Shown here piece after piece: positions 35,580 through 44,489 of a DNA stretch of 64,000 bases (position 1 is its first letter; each line of letters opens with the position of its first letter). Below the pieces are notes generated by a model, which saw only the letters and a program-made list of their open reading frames with translations, made no database searches and was not told the origin of the DNA. The DNA comes from Vibrio alfacsensis (GTDB lineage Bacteria > Pseudomonadota > Gammaproteobacteria > Enterobacterales > Vibrionaceae): positions 248,001-312,000 of the forward strand of contig NZ_CP032094.1 in the NCBI RefSeq assembly GCF_003544875.1, read 5' to 3'. The translations under genes and the position numbers were made by a program.

Positions 35580-36041
35580 TTATGATTGTGGATCTTTTTC
35601 ACCTAGTTTGAAGTAGAGTTTACCCACAATCACTTCGGAAATAAGAATAGTGAATACCACAGCAAAGAACGCAACGACACCATTCCAAGGACCACTAAAG
35701 TCAACTTTGTCACCAAAAAGAATGTTAATTGCTTCTAGCATGACAAACTTGGATCCGACTAAGATAACGTAAGTTGAAATACCGCGATAAATTTTAGGTG
35801 CAGTGCCGGGTTTCGATTTAAAGTATTCGGCAATTTTGTGTTCAGCTTTAATCGAGAGTTTGAGTAGCAACTGAAGCAGCAATGCCGCCGCAAAAGAGAT
35901 GGTAAATGAGTCAATGGTGACGAAATCCCAATATTCGTCGTAAAAGTTCAGTACCGTAAGGTCTACCAATACCGCCAAGGTATAACCAACAAACAGACGT
36001 TGTGGTGTGTTGAAACCGTAGACTTTATCTGCTGCGCTCAT
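35580..36041 (-). CDS. Small inner-membrane protein of unknown function (153 aa)
   Basis: The protein has four predicted membrane helices (LFVGYTLAVLVDLTVLNFY, ISFAAALLLQLLLKLSI, GISTYVILVGSKFVMLEAI and VAFFAVVFTILISEVIVG). A charged loop, KAEHKIAEYFKSKPGTAPK, lies between the second and third. The ATG at 36041 is taken because GAGGG lies about 4-9 bases upstream; an in-frame TTG at 36053 would overlap that site. I do not recognise the family and see no catalytic motif. It seems to be transcribed alone and ends at a terminator. Confidence 0.8.
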   Translation of the reverse strand: MSAADKVYGFNTPQRLFVGYTLAVLVDLTVLNFYDEYWDFVTIDSFTISFAAALLLQLLLKLSIKAEHKIAEYFKSKPGTAPKIYRGISTYVILVGSKFVMLEAINILFGDKVDFSGPWNGVVAFFAVVFTILISEVIVGKLYFKLGEKDPQS

Positions 36042-36287
36042 AAGAACCCTCAATCAATAGTGAACAAGTTTGCAAAGTCATGCCTTGCGTCGATGGAGTT
36101 ACTATATGAGTAATTTGAAATGAAAAATTGCCATTTTGCGCCATGTAAATCATTTCAATGAATGATTATTTTGATGCGATATATTGAATTCAAATAAACG
36201 CGTTGAATTTGAAAAGCGTCTACAAACGCGAGTAAAAATCGCGTTATCCTAAAAACAATTGCCAAAAATCAAGCAGTAAGGATACAT

Positions 36288-36827
36288 ATGACAGACATCA
36301 AGCAGCTCGATAGCAAAGTGGTGTATCAAAACAAATGGATGACAGTGCGTGAAGATAGAATTTTACGCCCGAGTGGAGCAGAAGGGATCTATGGGGTAGT
36401 GGATAAACCCGATTGCGCTGCGATTATTGCGATTGATAATGACGTGATTCATTTGGTGCAACAGTACCGTTATACGATTGGTCAACGGTGCTGGGAAATC
36501 CCGCAGGGGGCATGGGAATCAAATCCAGAAGCCGATCATCTTGAGCTCGCAAAAGGTGAATTAAAAGAAGAGACAGGCATGCACGCCAATAAGATGGTGT
36601 ATGTGGGGGCACAATTCATTGCCTATGGTTTTTTGAATCAAACGTGTCATGTTTATTTGGCCACCGAGTTATCTCAGGTTGGCAATCAACTTGATCGTGA
36701 AGAAGAAGACTTAATTACGCGTTCATTCACGGTCGATGAATTTGAACGAATGATGATTGATGGTGACATCAAAGATTGTGTCACCATCGCTGCATACGGG
36801 TTAGCCAAACTAAAGGGGCTCATTTAA
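36288..36827 (+). CDS. Nudix hydrolase, ADP-ribose pyrophosphatase-like
   Basis: Nudix enzymes split nucleoside diphosphates linked to another moiety. The 179-residue protein has an N-terminal strand region (VVYQNKWMTVREDRI) and core CAAIIAIDNDVIHLVQQYRYTIGQRCWEIPQGAWE, as in ADP-ribose-type members. The Nudix box reads ELAKGELKEETGM. The catalytic EExG part is present, but the Arg of the REUxEE signature is Gly. Activity may be altered, or the usual salt bridge may be replaced. AAGGA precedes the ATG at 36288. Confidence 0.87.
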   Translation: MTDIKQLDSKVVYQNKWMTVREDRILRPSGAEGIYGVVDKPDCAAIIAIDNDVIHLVQQYRYTIGQRCWEIPQGAWESNPEADHLELAKGELKEETGMHANKMVYVGAQFIAYGFLNQTCHVYLATELSQVGNQLDREEEDLITRSFTVDEFERMMIDGDIKDCVTIAAYGLAKLKGLI

Positions 36828-36857
36828 CATCAATTCAGGTTAATCTAAGTTCGTACT

Positions 36858-36918
36858 TAGGGTCTGTTTCTCTTTCGAGGTTACATTTTAAATCAGCTCG
36901 AAAGGTCAACAGACCCTA
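36858..36918. repeat. 61-bp imperfect palindrome, possible MITE or IS end remnant
   Basis: TAGGGTCTGTT (36858-36868) and AACAGACCCTA (36908-36918) are perfect inverted copies. Inside them, CTTTCGAG (36872-36879) pairs with CTCGAAAG (36897-36904), leaving a 3x3 internal loop and a 17-nt apex. It could act as a terminator-like hairpin between two convergent genes, but the outer ends look like terminal inverted repeats. Confidence 0.55.
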
Positions 36919-36935
36919 GATTTGCTAACGCCTCG

Positions 36936-39900
36936 TTATTCCGTTGCGTTGTTTTGTTGCGGCCAGTCACGAACATGTACATCCATCTGCGGGAACGCAA
37001 TTTCAATATCATTCTCTTTGAACAATTTGTCGATATTTTTATTGATCAGGTGAATGGTTGATAGACGATGATCGATAGAGTTAATGTGTACTCTAAGCTC
37101 AAAATCCAGACTGCTCGCACCAAAGGCAAGAAAGAACACTGAGGGTGATGGATCGTTTAGCACCAATGGATGTTCTTCAGCAACTCGGTAAAGCAATGTT
37201 TCTACTTTACTGACATCAGAACCATATGCGACGCCAATCGGGATCACGATGCGAGTAATGGAATCGGTTAAGGACCAGTTGATCAATTTTTCCGTGATGA
37301 ATGTTTTATTGGGGACGACAATTTCTTTGTTGTCCCAATCGATGATAGTGGTCGCTCTGGTTTGGATTTTGCTGACAGTACCGGAGAGCTCGTTAATGGT
37401 AACAATGTCACCGATACGAATTGGACGTTCAAATAGTAAGATTAAGCCGGAAATGAAGTTGGCAAATATCTCTTGTAAACCAAAGCCTAACCCCACACCA
37501 AATGCGGCTACTAACCACTGTAATCGAGACCACTGAAAGCCGAGAATGGCAAATGCAGACAGCACGCCCGTCATTAAAATCAGATAACGCAATAAGGTAG
37601 TAATCGCGTACCCTGTGCCAGGTGAAAGCTCAAGCCTCCTCAGAACCAATAACTCCAATATTCCGGGAAGGTTGCGCACTCCGACAAAGGTGACAAGAAG
37701 AATGGTTAATGCATAGATAAGTGATTGCAAAGTCACATCAACGAGTGTGGAACTGCCACTGACTGCTTCGCTGACTTGCCAAATAACGACGTTATCTAAC
37801 CACCGAGTCATTTCTAATGCGCTAGACCACAGCGTGAGCACAGCTGCAATCAATGCGATCAAAGACAATCCACGCAGTAAAGTCATGGACTGCTCGCTGA
37901 TTTGTTCACTACCGAGGCTTTTCTCTTCGACCTCAGGAAAATTCTCTCTGAGCTCGGCGAGTTCTGGTGGTTCTTCAGCTTGTTCTTGTTGCTGTGCTAT
38001 CAGTTCTTCGCGGCGGGCCAGTAACCGTTGATAATTTAATTGACGGTGTTCGAGTTTGAGCCAGCGTTCACCAAGTTGATAAATAAACAAAACACCAAGA
38101 ATCACAAATAGTGTTAATTGTTGGTAGAGCAACAGCAGCCAAGAAGCGATAAAGAGGCCGAGTATCGCCATGACGACAATGGCAAAGAAAGAGCCAAAAA
38201 GCAGTACTTTTAAGCTGAGTAACCCCAATCCTTTATTTACAGGGGAGGGCAGTGCTGCAGGGATGCGTTCTGGTTTGAGTAACGCAGCATAGATAAGCGC
38301 CATGGCAAGGGTTAGGACAAGGAAGAACATTCGCGATATTTCGGCTTCTTGTTCTCCTGCAACCAAATCCGCAAAAAATATGCACAATAAGAAAATGGTC
38401 AATGGAAAACGAAGTTTCCGGCTCTCTTTGTGCAGGTAGAGACAAACATGATCGGGCCAATTTAGATGCAAATTGAGCAGACCTTTTGTGGGGCTCAACG
38501 CATAGATTAACTCTAGAAAAAACAGTGCACCAGCACTGGCAAGTATCAACATTTTTGATTCGGTTGCGTTGGGTATCGGCCACACCCAAAAAAGAGACGA
38601 GGCCATCAGAACGAGCCCTAAAGGCAACACTAATGCTTGAATGGCGGCAATACTGAGTAGAGACATGGTGTTTTGAAAACGATCACGTAACGGGTGACCG
38701 AATGCTTTTTGGTAGTCATGACGTAATTGAGTCGCCCGTTTTCTTAGTCGACCATGACCGTAAATCAGAACTACAGAGTAGATAACAAAAGCAATACCGA
38801 TCAGCTTTAGGCGCCCTATATCGGTGCGTTCAATCATGGATTGCAAAGGTGTTGCGTCCCCAAACCAAGTGATTTTACTAAAGTCAGTCATGTGCTGCCA
38901 AAATGGCACATTACTACGAGTCCAAAATTGTTGTTCCCTTAAAAATGAACGTGCACTGTCGACCTCTAGTGAATATTGATTGATCGTCAGTTGTAACTTT
39001 CCCAGAGCAATGATTAGCTTTTCGTAGTCGGTCGTTAACTGTTTCAATAATTCTAGAGATAAGGTGTTTATTCTGGTTTGAGTTTGAGTTTGAGTTTGAT
39101 TTGACGCTGCCAATTGACCTTTATTGTGAGTCGATTGAACGGCATTATTTAAGGCATGAGCCGCTAACGTTTGACTTATTTCGTATTTGCGAATGTGTGC
39201 GGCGGCAATTTCATCTGGGATTGATTTGTCTCCAACTTGATTAGGAAGTCGCTGCAGTTGTGCACGAATTGACGCACCAAAAGCAGTGCTGTTTTTTAAC
39301 CAAGAGAGATTGTCTTTAATGAGGCGTTGTTCTTCGGCAAGGCTTCTTCTTTCTACTTCCAATTGCTGCTTTTCAATACGTGATTGTTCAATGGTTGCCA
39401 ATATTTGCTCTAACTCATCCGCATATTGAGTGACGGTAGCAAAGCTCTGTACCGCTATAAGGTCTGATGGTTCGATGTCACTCTCTAATGAGCGAACGTC
39501 AGCGATAAGGTTTTTGACCGATGCTTGTTCGACGCGAGTCAACTTGTCTTGAAGTGTAATCAGCAAAGGGGAGGCAAGTTGAATTTTTCTGTCGAGCAGC
39601 TTTTGCTCAAGTCTTAATAGTTCGGTTCGTTCATCGAGACTTTGAAGTTCGGCAGCGGTGGCTTCTTGCTGTAGTTTTAGATAGGTTAAATTGGATAACT
39701 GCAGCCATTGTTCAATGTCGGAGCCGTTGTCGTTTTTGATGATCGATGCTTGCTCCAACTGTTGGCTGAGTTGCGCTAAAGATACGGGTAAGGTTTTACG
39801 ATCAGTCGTGAGTTGAATGCTTATCTCTGCATTTGCTTTTGAGGTGTTGCTCCATTCGTTTATGGCCGCTTGCAGAGACGCGATAGATTGAGATAAGTCG

Positions 39901-40289
39901 CTATAGCTGTCGAGTTGTTTGGTTTGTAATAAATCCAATTGCTCAGCTTGTTCAATTTGCTTTAGCAAGCGTTCTTTCTGCAAAGGATATTGGCTAACGA
40001 TAGAGCGATAATCTTTGATTATGGATCGTTGTGCTTCCAAACCATCGATTTGGTTGAGCAGCGTTTGATACTGAGTCAGGAGAAGTTCATTTTTTGGCTC
40101 CTCGCTATTGAGGCGGGTTATTTCACTTTGTATAAACTGAGCGTTGGGCAATTCTTGTGCAATGATTCGTTCAGCGACGACCAAGCAGGCAAAAGCGATT
40201 AAACAGCTTATTATCTTGCTAAAACTTATCTTGCAAAAACGACGGTTAACACACTTGCTCACATCGGTCTCCAAATCATGCTTATTCAA
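36936..40289 (-). CDS. Large mechanosensitive channel of the MscK/KefA (MscS) type
   Basis: The 1117-residue protein is a tension-gated inner-membrane channel that releases solutes on hypo-osmotic shock. It has a signal peptide (to about residue 44), a long periplasmic coiled-coil region rich in Gln, Leu and Glu (about residues 45-460), then some eleven membrane helices. The conserved MscS core with pore helix and following segment GFGLQEIFANFISGLILLFERPIRIGDIVTI lies near the C-terminus. The length matches MscK (1120 in E. coli). A Gln-Thr repeat (QTQTQTQT) lies in the periplasmic domain. It is convergent with the Nudix gene across a palindrome. Confidence 0.92.
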   Translation of the reverse strand: MNKHDLETDVSKCVNRRFCKISFSKIISCLIAFACLVVAERIIAQELPNAQFIQSEITRLNSEEPKNELLLTQYQTLLNQIDGLEAQRSIIKDYRSIVSQYPLQKERLLKQIEQAEQLDLLQTKQLDSYSDLSQSIASLQAAINEWSNTSKANAEISIQLTTDRKTLPVSLAQLSQQLEQASIIKNDNGSDIEQWLQLSNLTYLKLQQEATAAELQSLDERTELLRLEQKLLDRKIQLASPLLITLQDKLTRVEQASVKNLIADVRSLESDIEPSDLIAVQSFATVTQYADELEQILATIEQSRIEKQQLEVERRSLAEEQRLIKDNLSWLKNSTAFGASIRAQLQRLPNQVGDKSIPDEIAAAHIRKYEISQTLAAHALNNAVQSTHNKGQLAASNQTQTQTQTRINTLSLELLKQLTTDYEKLIIALGKLQLTINQYSLEVDSARSFLREQQFWTRSNVPFWQHMTDFSKITWFGDATPLQSMIERTDIGRLKLIGIAFVIYSVVLIYGHGRLRKRATQLRHDYQKAFGHPLRDRFQNTMSLLSIAAIQALVLPLGLVLMASSLFWVWPIPNATESKMLILASAGALFFLELIYALSPTKGLLNLHLNWPDHVCLYLHKESRKLRFPLTIFLLCIFFADLVAGEQEAEISRMFFLVLTLAMALIYAALLKPERIPAALPSPVNKGLGLLSLKVLLFGSFFAIVVMAILGLFIASWLLLLYQQLTLFVILGVLFIYQLGERWLKLEHRQLNYQRLLARREELIAQQQEQAEEPPELAELRENFPEVEEKSLGSEQISEQSMTLLRGLSLIALIAAVLTLWSSALEMTRWLDNVVIWQVSEAVSGSSTLVDVTLQSLIYALTILLVTFVGVRNLPGILELLVLRRLELSPGTGYAITTLLRYLILMTGVLSAFAILGFQWSRLQWLVAAFGVGLGFGLQEIFANFISGLILLFERPIRIGDIVTINELSGTVSKIQTRATTIIDWDNKEIVVPNKTFITEKLINWSLTDSITRIVIPIGVAYGSDVSKVETLLYRVAEEHPLVLNDPSPSVFFLAFGASSLDFELRVHINSIDHRLSTIHLINKNIDKLFKENDIEIAFPQMDVHVRDWPQQNNATE
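39077..39100. repeat. Hexanucleotide repeat (GTTTGA)4 inside the MscK-like gene
   Basis: Four exact copies of GTTTGA on the plus strand encode Gln-Thr pairs on the minus strand. Because the unit is six bases, gain or loss of copies keeps the frame and changes only the length of the periplasmic QT stretch. Confidence 0.85.
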
Positions 40290-40427
40290 TAAAATTAAGT
40301 GTATACGTTAGATTGAAAGGGTGCTTTTTTTCTTAATTTGGATGAAAAGTGTGACTAGAGAGGCGTATATATCCCGGTTGACTCTTAAGACTGGAAGAGA
40401 GGCTTACGTTTTATGTACACTCTACGT

Positions 40428-40478
40428 GGTTTAGGTTTAGGTTTAGGTTTAGGTTTAGGTTTAGGTTTAGGTTTAGGT
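40428..40478. repeat. Microsatellite (GGTTTA)8 between mscK-like and M14 carboxypeptidase genes
   Basis: Eight perfect copies of GGTTTA followed by GGT fill 51 bp in the 278-bp divergent spacer, about 90 bp upstream of the carboxypeptidase start and 139 bp upstream of the MscK-like start. Perfect hexamer tracts of this length slip easily. Copy number could change promoter spacing for either gene. Confidence 0.95.
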
Positions 40479-40567
40479 GAAATGACGATCACAAACTCGT
40501 AGGGGGCAGAACTGCCTTTGTGTTAGCCTCTTTCTCTTAAACTCAGATGCAAAAGGTGAGTCATACA

Positions 40568-41692
40568 ATGAAAGTATTCAGCAATTTTGACAGCGGCAGT
40601 ATTCACGTAGTGAAAGCCGAGGATAAAAATGATATTCAGCTCAAAATCCCAAAAGACAATATGTCGGAATTCTACCAGTGGTTCCACTTCCGTTTAGAAA
40701 CCGAAACGGAGCAGTCTCATACGATTAAGTTATTGGATTTGGCGAAGTCTGCATATCCAGAGGGATGGCAAGGGTACGATGTTGTCGCATCGTATGACCG
40801 TGAAGAATGGTTTCGAATCCCAACAGAATTTGATGGTGACACCCTGACTTTCACGGTGATTCCTGAGCGCAGCTCAGTTTACTTTGCGTATTTTGCACCT
40901 TATACATACGATCGCCATCTAGACTTGTTACACATGGCACAAAGTGTCCACCACTGCCAACTTGAAACATTAGGCCATACGCTTGATGGTAATGACATGA
41001 GCTTACTGACCTTTGGTGAGCCGGAAGAAAGCAAAAAGAAAATCTGGATGATTGCCCGTCAACACCCTGGTGAGACAATGGCTGAATGGTTCATGGAGGG
41101 GATGATTCAGCGTCTATTAGATGAAAACGATACAGTAGCGCGCGCATTGTTAGAAAAAGCGGTACTTTATGTCGTACCAAACATGAACCCAGATGGTGGT
41201 ATTCGTGGTCATTTGCGTACAAACGCAGCGGGTGTAAATTTAAACCGTGAATGGCAGACGCCATCAATGGAGAAGAGTCCAGAAGTCTTCCTCGTTCGTG
41301 AGCGTATGCTAGAAACGGGTGTTGATATGTTTTTAGACGTTCATGGTGATGAGGCGATTCCTTATAACTTTGTTGCTGGTTCAGAGGGTATTCCATCCTA
41401 CGATGAGAGTCTCGCAGAACTTGAAAAGATGTTTAAAAGCGCGTTATTAACGATCACGCCAGAATTTCAAGATGACGTAGGTTACGACAAAGATGAGCCG
41501 GGTAAGGCAAATCTGACCGTCGGTTCAAACTGGGTAGCAGAACAATTTAAATGCTTGTCATATACAATAGAAATGCCGTTTAAGGATAACAACAACCATC
41601 CAGACCCGTTATATGGATGGTCTCCGGAGCGGAGTGTATTGTTTGGTCAAGATGTGTTGGCTGCAACTTTGGCAGTATCGCATAAAATCTAG
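40568..41692 (+). CDS. M14-family zinc carboxypeptidase (cytosolic carboxypeptidase-like)
   Basis: The enzyme removes C-terminal residues from peptides. An N-terminal beta domain (residues 1-125, with VVASYDREEWFRIP) like that of the cytosolic carboxypeptidase/AGBL group precedes the catalytic domain. Zinc ligands are in RQHPGE (His166, Glu169) and the His in LDVHGD (His259). The substrate-binding NLNREW is present, and the catalytic Glu lies near 342 in YTIEMPF. There is no signal peptide. ATG 40568 is chosen for its binding site AAGGTGAG 8 bases upstream. Eukaryotic relatives trim glutamate from tubulin; the bacterial substrate is not known. Confidence 0.9.
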   Translation: MKVFSNFDSGSIHVVKAEDKNDIQLKIPKDNMSEFYQWFHFRLETETEQSHTIKLLDLAKSAYPEGWQGYDVVASYDREEWFRIPTEFDGDTLTFTVIPERSSVYFAYFAPYTYDRHLDLLHMAQSVHHCQLETLGHTLDGNDMSLLTFGEPEESKKKIWMIARQHPGETMAEWFMEGMIQRLLDENDTVARALLEKAVLYVVPNMNPDGGIRGHLRTNAAGVNLNREWQTPSMEKSPEVFLVRERMLETGVDMFLDVHGDEAIPYNFVAGSEGIPSYDESLAELEKMFKSALLTITPEFQDDVGYDKDEPGKANLTVGSNWVAEQFKCLSYTIEMPFKDNNNHPDPLYGWSPERSVLFGQDVLAATLAVSHKI

Positions 41693-41698
41693 TTTTCC

Positions 41699-41727
41699 AA
41701 ACAGCCTGTGATTTACAGGCTGTTTTT
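41699..41727 (+). terminator. Terminator after the M14 carboxypeptidase gene
   Basis: AACAGCCTGT (41699-41708 or so) pairs with ACAGGCTGTT (from 41715), followed by TTTT. Confidence 0.9.
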
Positions 41728-42293
41728 CATGTAATTATTCCTTTTAAATATGATGTAAACTTTGCAAACGTTAACTTTTCTGATCTGAAAACTCGTCCAA
41801 CCAAAATGTTGATAAATTATTTTTATCAATTCGATAAGTAATTCAATTTAACTTTGATTTGATGATTCTGTTAGAGTTGTTTTGAGATTTTTGTCACAGA
41901 AATCATTGTGTTCCAATTTATCACAGTTTATACGTTCTAACTCGTGCTTATATTTAGCAGATCGAAGCCTAGTTATTTATTCGATAATCAGGAAACTTCG
42001 TTTTTGATTGCGCCTAGTAGAACCAAACTTGTTAGTGGAATACTCATGCTCGTTATATGACTGAGGCCAGACGGTCTTACCATATGCAAGCATATCGCTT
42101 TGAACCTTTTAACGCATTATTAAGCTTAATCTCTTAATTGAATTCAAGACGACAGCATAAATGCTGTTTATGACTTGATCTTGTTGATGTGGTTCTAATC
42201 AAATAATAAAAACAGCGTAGGTTCTGGCTTTGTATTTTCCGCTTAGAGAGGTGGGTTAGAAAGTTGGGTCACTTTCGCGAAAAAGGATAAATA
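41728..42293 (+). other. Long AT-rich region upstream of ompA
   Basis: No gene is visible in these 566 bases. The last 300 probably hold the ompA promoter and a long 5' UTR. A small hairpin (GACAGCAT...ATGCTGT) lies near 42150-42170. Porin UTRs of this kind are often targets of small RNAs, but I see no site I can name. The ribosome binding site AAAGGA ends 9 bases before the ompA start. Confidence 0.5.
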
Positions 42294-43265
42294 ATGAAAA
42301 AAATCGCTCTAGCAGTGGCAGCAGTAGTGGCTGGTCTATCAAACGTAGCAGTTGCAGATACTTACATGGGTGGCAAACTAGGTTACAACGCTCTAAATGA
42401 TGCATGTCACCTAAATGCTCCTTGTGATGATGATAGCTTTGCAGCATCTATGCACCTTGGTTACAACTTCAACGAATACGTTGCAGCTGAGTACGGCGTT
42501 GATTACCTAGGCTCATTCAAAGCTAACTTTGATAAAGCTGGCATGAACACAGTAGACGGTGACCTATGGGCAATCACTCTTGCACCTAAGTTCAACCTAC
42601 CAGTTACTGATTCATTCAACCTATTCGCTAAAGCGGGTGCAGCATACATGATGGCTGGTGACGAGAAAGATTTCGTACCAACTGGCTCTCTAGGTGCAGA
42701 GTACAAAGTAAACTACAACCTAAGCCTACGTGCTGAATACCAACGTTTCGAAAACATGTCTGATAACGTAATTTCTGACATGGATGCAAACTACTTTGGT
42801 CTTGGTTTCAACTACAAGTTTGGTTCAGAGCCAGTTGTTGTTGAAGAAGTCGTAGAAGAAGTGGTAGAAGTTCGTCCTGCGGCACGTATCGTTGAGCACG
42901 TGTACCCAGCTCAAGTGGAAACTGTTCAATTTGGTCTAGAAAGCGCAGAAGTTCAAGATGCATCTCGTCTATCTACAACTATTGAGCTAATGAACACTTA
43001 CCCACAAGCTCAAGTTGAAATCACTGGTTACAGCGATACAACAGGTTCTGAAGCGTACAACCAAGCGCTAACTGAAAAGCGTGCAGAAGCCGTTGCTGAA
43101 CAGTTCAAAGCGGAAGGTATTGCAGCAGAGCGTATGACTGTAAAAGGTATGGGTGAAGCAAACCCAGTAGCAAGCAACGAAACTCGCGAAGGTCGTGAAG
43201 AGAACCGTCGTGTAGAAGTGGTTGTTCCTGCATTCCAATACAAAGAAACGGTACAAGCTCAATAA
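42294..43265 (+). CDS. ompA: OmpA-family outer membrane protein
   Basis: This abundant outer-membrane protein ties the envelope to peptidoglycan. The signal peptide covers residues 1-21 (VAVA before DTYMGG). An eight-strand barrel follows to about residue 180. A hinge rich in Val, Glu and Pro (EPVVVEEVVEEVVEV) leads to the peptidoglycan-binding OmpA domain with ITGYSDTTGSEAYN and the C-terminal NRRVEVVV. The 323-residue length is normal. Codon use is strongly biased to a few codons (CTA Leu, GCA Ala, GGT Gly), as in highly expressed Vibrio genes. Confidence 0.95.
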   Translation: MKKIALAVAAVVAGLSNVAVADTYMGGKLGYNALNDACHLNAPCDDDSFAASMHLGYNFNEYVAAEYGVDYLGSFKANFDKAGMNTVDGDLWAITLAPKFNLPVTDSFNLFAKAGAAYMMAGDEKDFVPTGSLGAEYKVNYNLSLRAEYQRFENMSDNVISDMDANYFGLGFNYKFGSEPVVVEEVVEEVVEVRPAARIVEHVYPAQVETVQFGLESAEVQDASRLSTTIELMNTYPQAQVEITGYSDTTGSEAYNQALTEKRAEAVAEQFKAEGIAAERMTVKGMGEANPVASNETREGREENRRVEVVVPAFQYKETVQAQ

Positions 43266-43291
43266 TCTATTGTTGAAACCGTAACGTTAAG

Positions 43292-43320
43292 AAGCCAGCG
43301 CATTTTGTGCTGGCTTTTTT
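43292..43320 (+). terminator. ompA terminator
   Basis: AAGCCAGC (43292-43299) pairs with GCTGGCTT (43309-43316), followed by TTTT. Confidence 0.9.
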
Positions 43321-43484
43321 GATCCTCTATATTCTTGTTTTCAAAATATGATGATGCGATTGGTATAACATTCTTGCTCTTCCTTTAAATCTTGTTTGTA
43401 AACTCAGTGATAAACTGAGGCCTTGTTGAGTTTTTCATGCTTATTGCCTGCTCTAACCACTGAGCACGATGCTTAAGGAGTCGT

Positions 43485-44258
43485 ATGGAAACGTTACAAG
43501 GTGGCCGAGAATGGGCGATCTATCGTAAAGATGATGTTGTACTTCGTCCGGCAAACCATTGGACGATGACGGTTCATCTATTTCTAAAACATTTGCATTC
43601 AAATGGCTTTCTCGCTTGCCCAAAACCGATTTCTATAGAAAAAGGTAAAGAAATACTGACGTATGTGGATGGGCAGTCATATAACTATCCTTTGAATGGT
43701 CCCATTAGTTCAATAATAGCGTTGAAATCGGCCGCAAAAATGTTGAGAAATTTGCATGATGCATCTGCCAACTTTCTGAACGACCATCAAGATACTGTGC
43801 TTCACTGGATGCTGCCCGAACGGCTTCCAAAAGAAGTGATTTGCCATGGTGATTTTATGCCATACAACGTTGCCTTGGATGGGGAGTGTGTTGTTGGCGT
43901 GTTTGATTTTGATACCATTCATCCAGCCCCGAGAGTCTGGGATATAGCGATGTCAGTTTATGGTTGGGCACCGTTTAAAACCAACGAATATGACAAATTG
44001 GGGACGTTAGAAGAGCAAATACGCCGCGCAAAACTATTCTGCGACAGTTATGGTTGTTCTCGCTTAGATCGAGAAGAGTTGGTTGACGTTATGACGCTTC
44101 GATTGACCGCTCTGGTTAATTATATGCGAACTATGGCGACAAAAGGTGATGCGAGTTTCCAGGAAAATATGCAAGACTGCCACCACGATGCTTATTTACA
44201 GGATATTGAGTATCTGCGTAAACATCGACGGGTCATAACACAAGGTTTACTAGATTAA
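43485..44258 (+). CDS. Aminoglycoside phosphotransferase-like kinase (APH family)
   Basis: The 257-residue protein has the APH/choline-kinase fold. The catalytic loop is ICHGDFMPYNVAL (Asp and Asn), and the metal-binding motif is FDFDTIHPAPRVWDIA. The N-terminal lobe carries the short ATP-binding part (VVLRPANHWTMTVHLFLKHL). Family members phosphorylate small molecules such as aminoglycosides, homoserine or thiamine; the substrate here is unknown, and resistance should not be assumed. AAGGAG precedes the ATG at 43485. It appears to be transcribed alone. Confidence 0.88.
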   Translation: METLQGGREWAIYRKDDVVLRPANHWTMTVHLFLKHLHSNGFLACPKPISIEKGKEILTYVDGQSYNYPLNGPISSIIALKSAAKMLRNLHDASANFLNDHQDTVLHWMLPERLPKEVICHGDFMPYNVALDGECVVGVFDFDTIHPAPRVWDIAMSVYGWAPFKTNEYDKLGTLEEQIRRAKLFCDSYGCSRLDREELVDVMTLRLTALVNYMRTMATKGDASFQENMQDCHHDAYLQDIEYLRKHRRVITQGLLD

Positions 44259-44425
44259 CTTCATATCGGGATAACCTAAGCCATTCAGCAATGTAGACTT
44301 TCTTATCCCGAGTCGGGGTTAGATTAGGCATACAAAGTATTCCTTTGAAGAACTTTTGATAGTTTTTGTTTATCGATAATTTAAAATTAATTGTCGAAAT
44401 CTAACGTTTCATTTTTAGTTGTCTA

Positions 44426-44444
44426 AATGATATTGATTATCATT
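44426..44444. promoter_or_regulatory. Fur box upstream of mntH
   Basis: AATGATATTGATTATCATT is a 7-5-7 inverted repeat (AATGATA / TATCATT) close to the 19-bp Fur consensus, 45 bp upstream of the mntH start. It implies iron-dependent repression. Confidence 0.82.
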
Positions 44445-44489
44445 TGTGTAAGCGTATGATTCTTCTCATCGACTTGAGAGGAAATCGCG

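Noticed and set aside
36839..36935. Plain intrinsic terminator for the Nudix gene
   Set aside because: The hairpin is long, has an internal loop and lacks a T-run; IS- or MITE-like ends explain it at least as well, though it may still stop transcription.
40428..40478. Telomere-like or CRISPR-like array
   Set aside because: The units are pure hexamers without spacers; this is a simple microsatellite.
43485..44258. Aminoglycoside resistance gene
   Set aside because: Only the general APH fold motifs are present; most such chromosomal kinases act on metabolites, so resistance is not supported.
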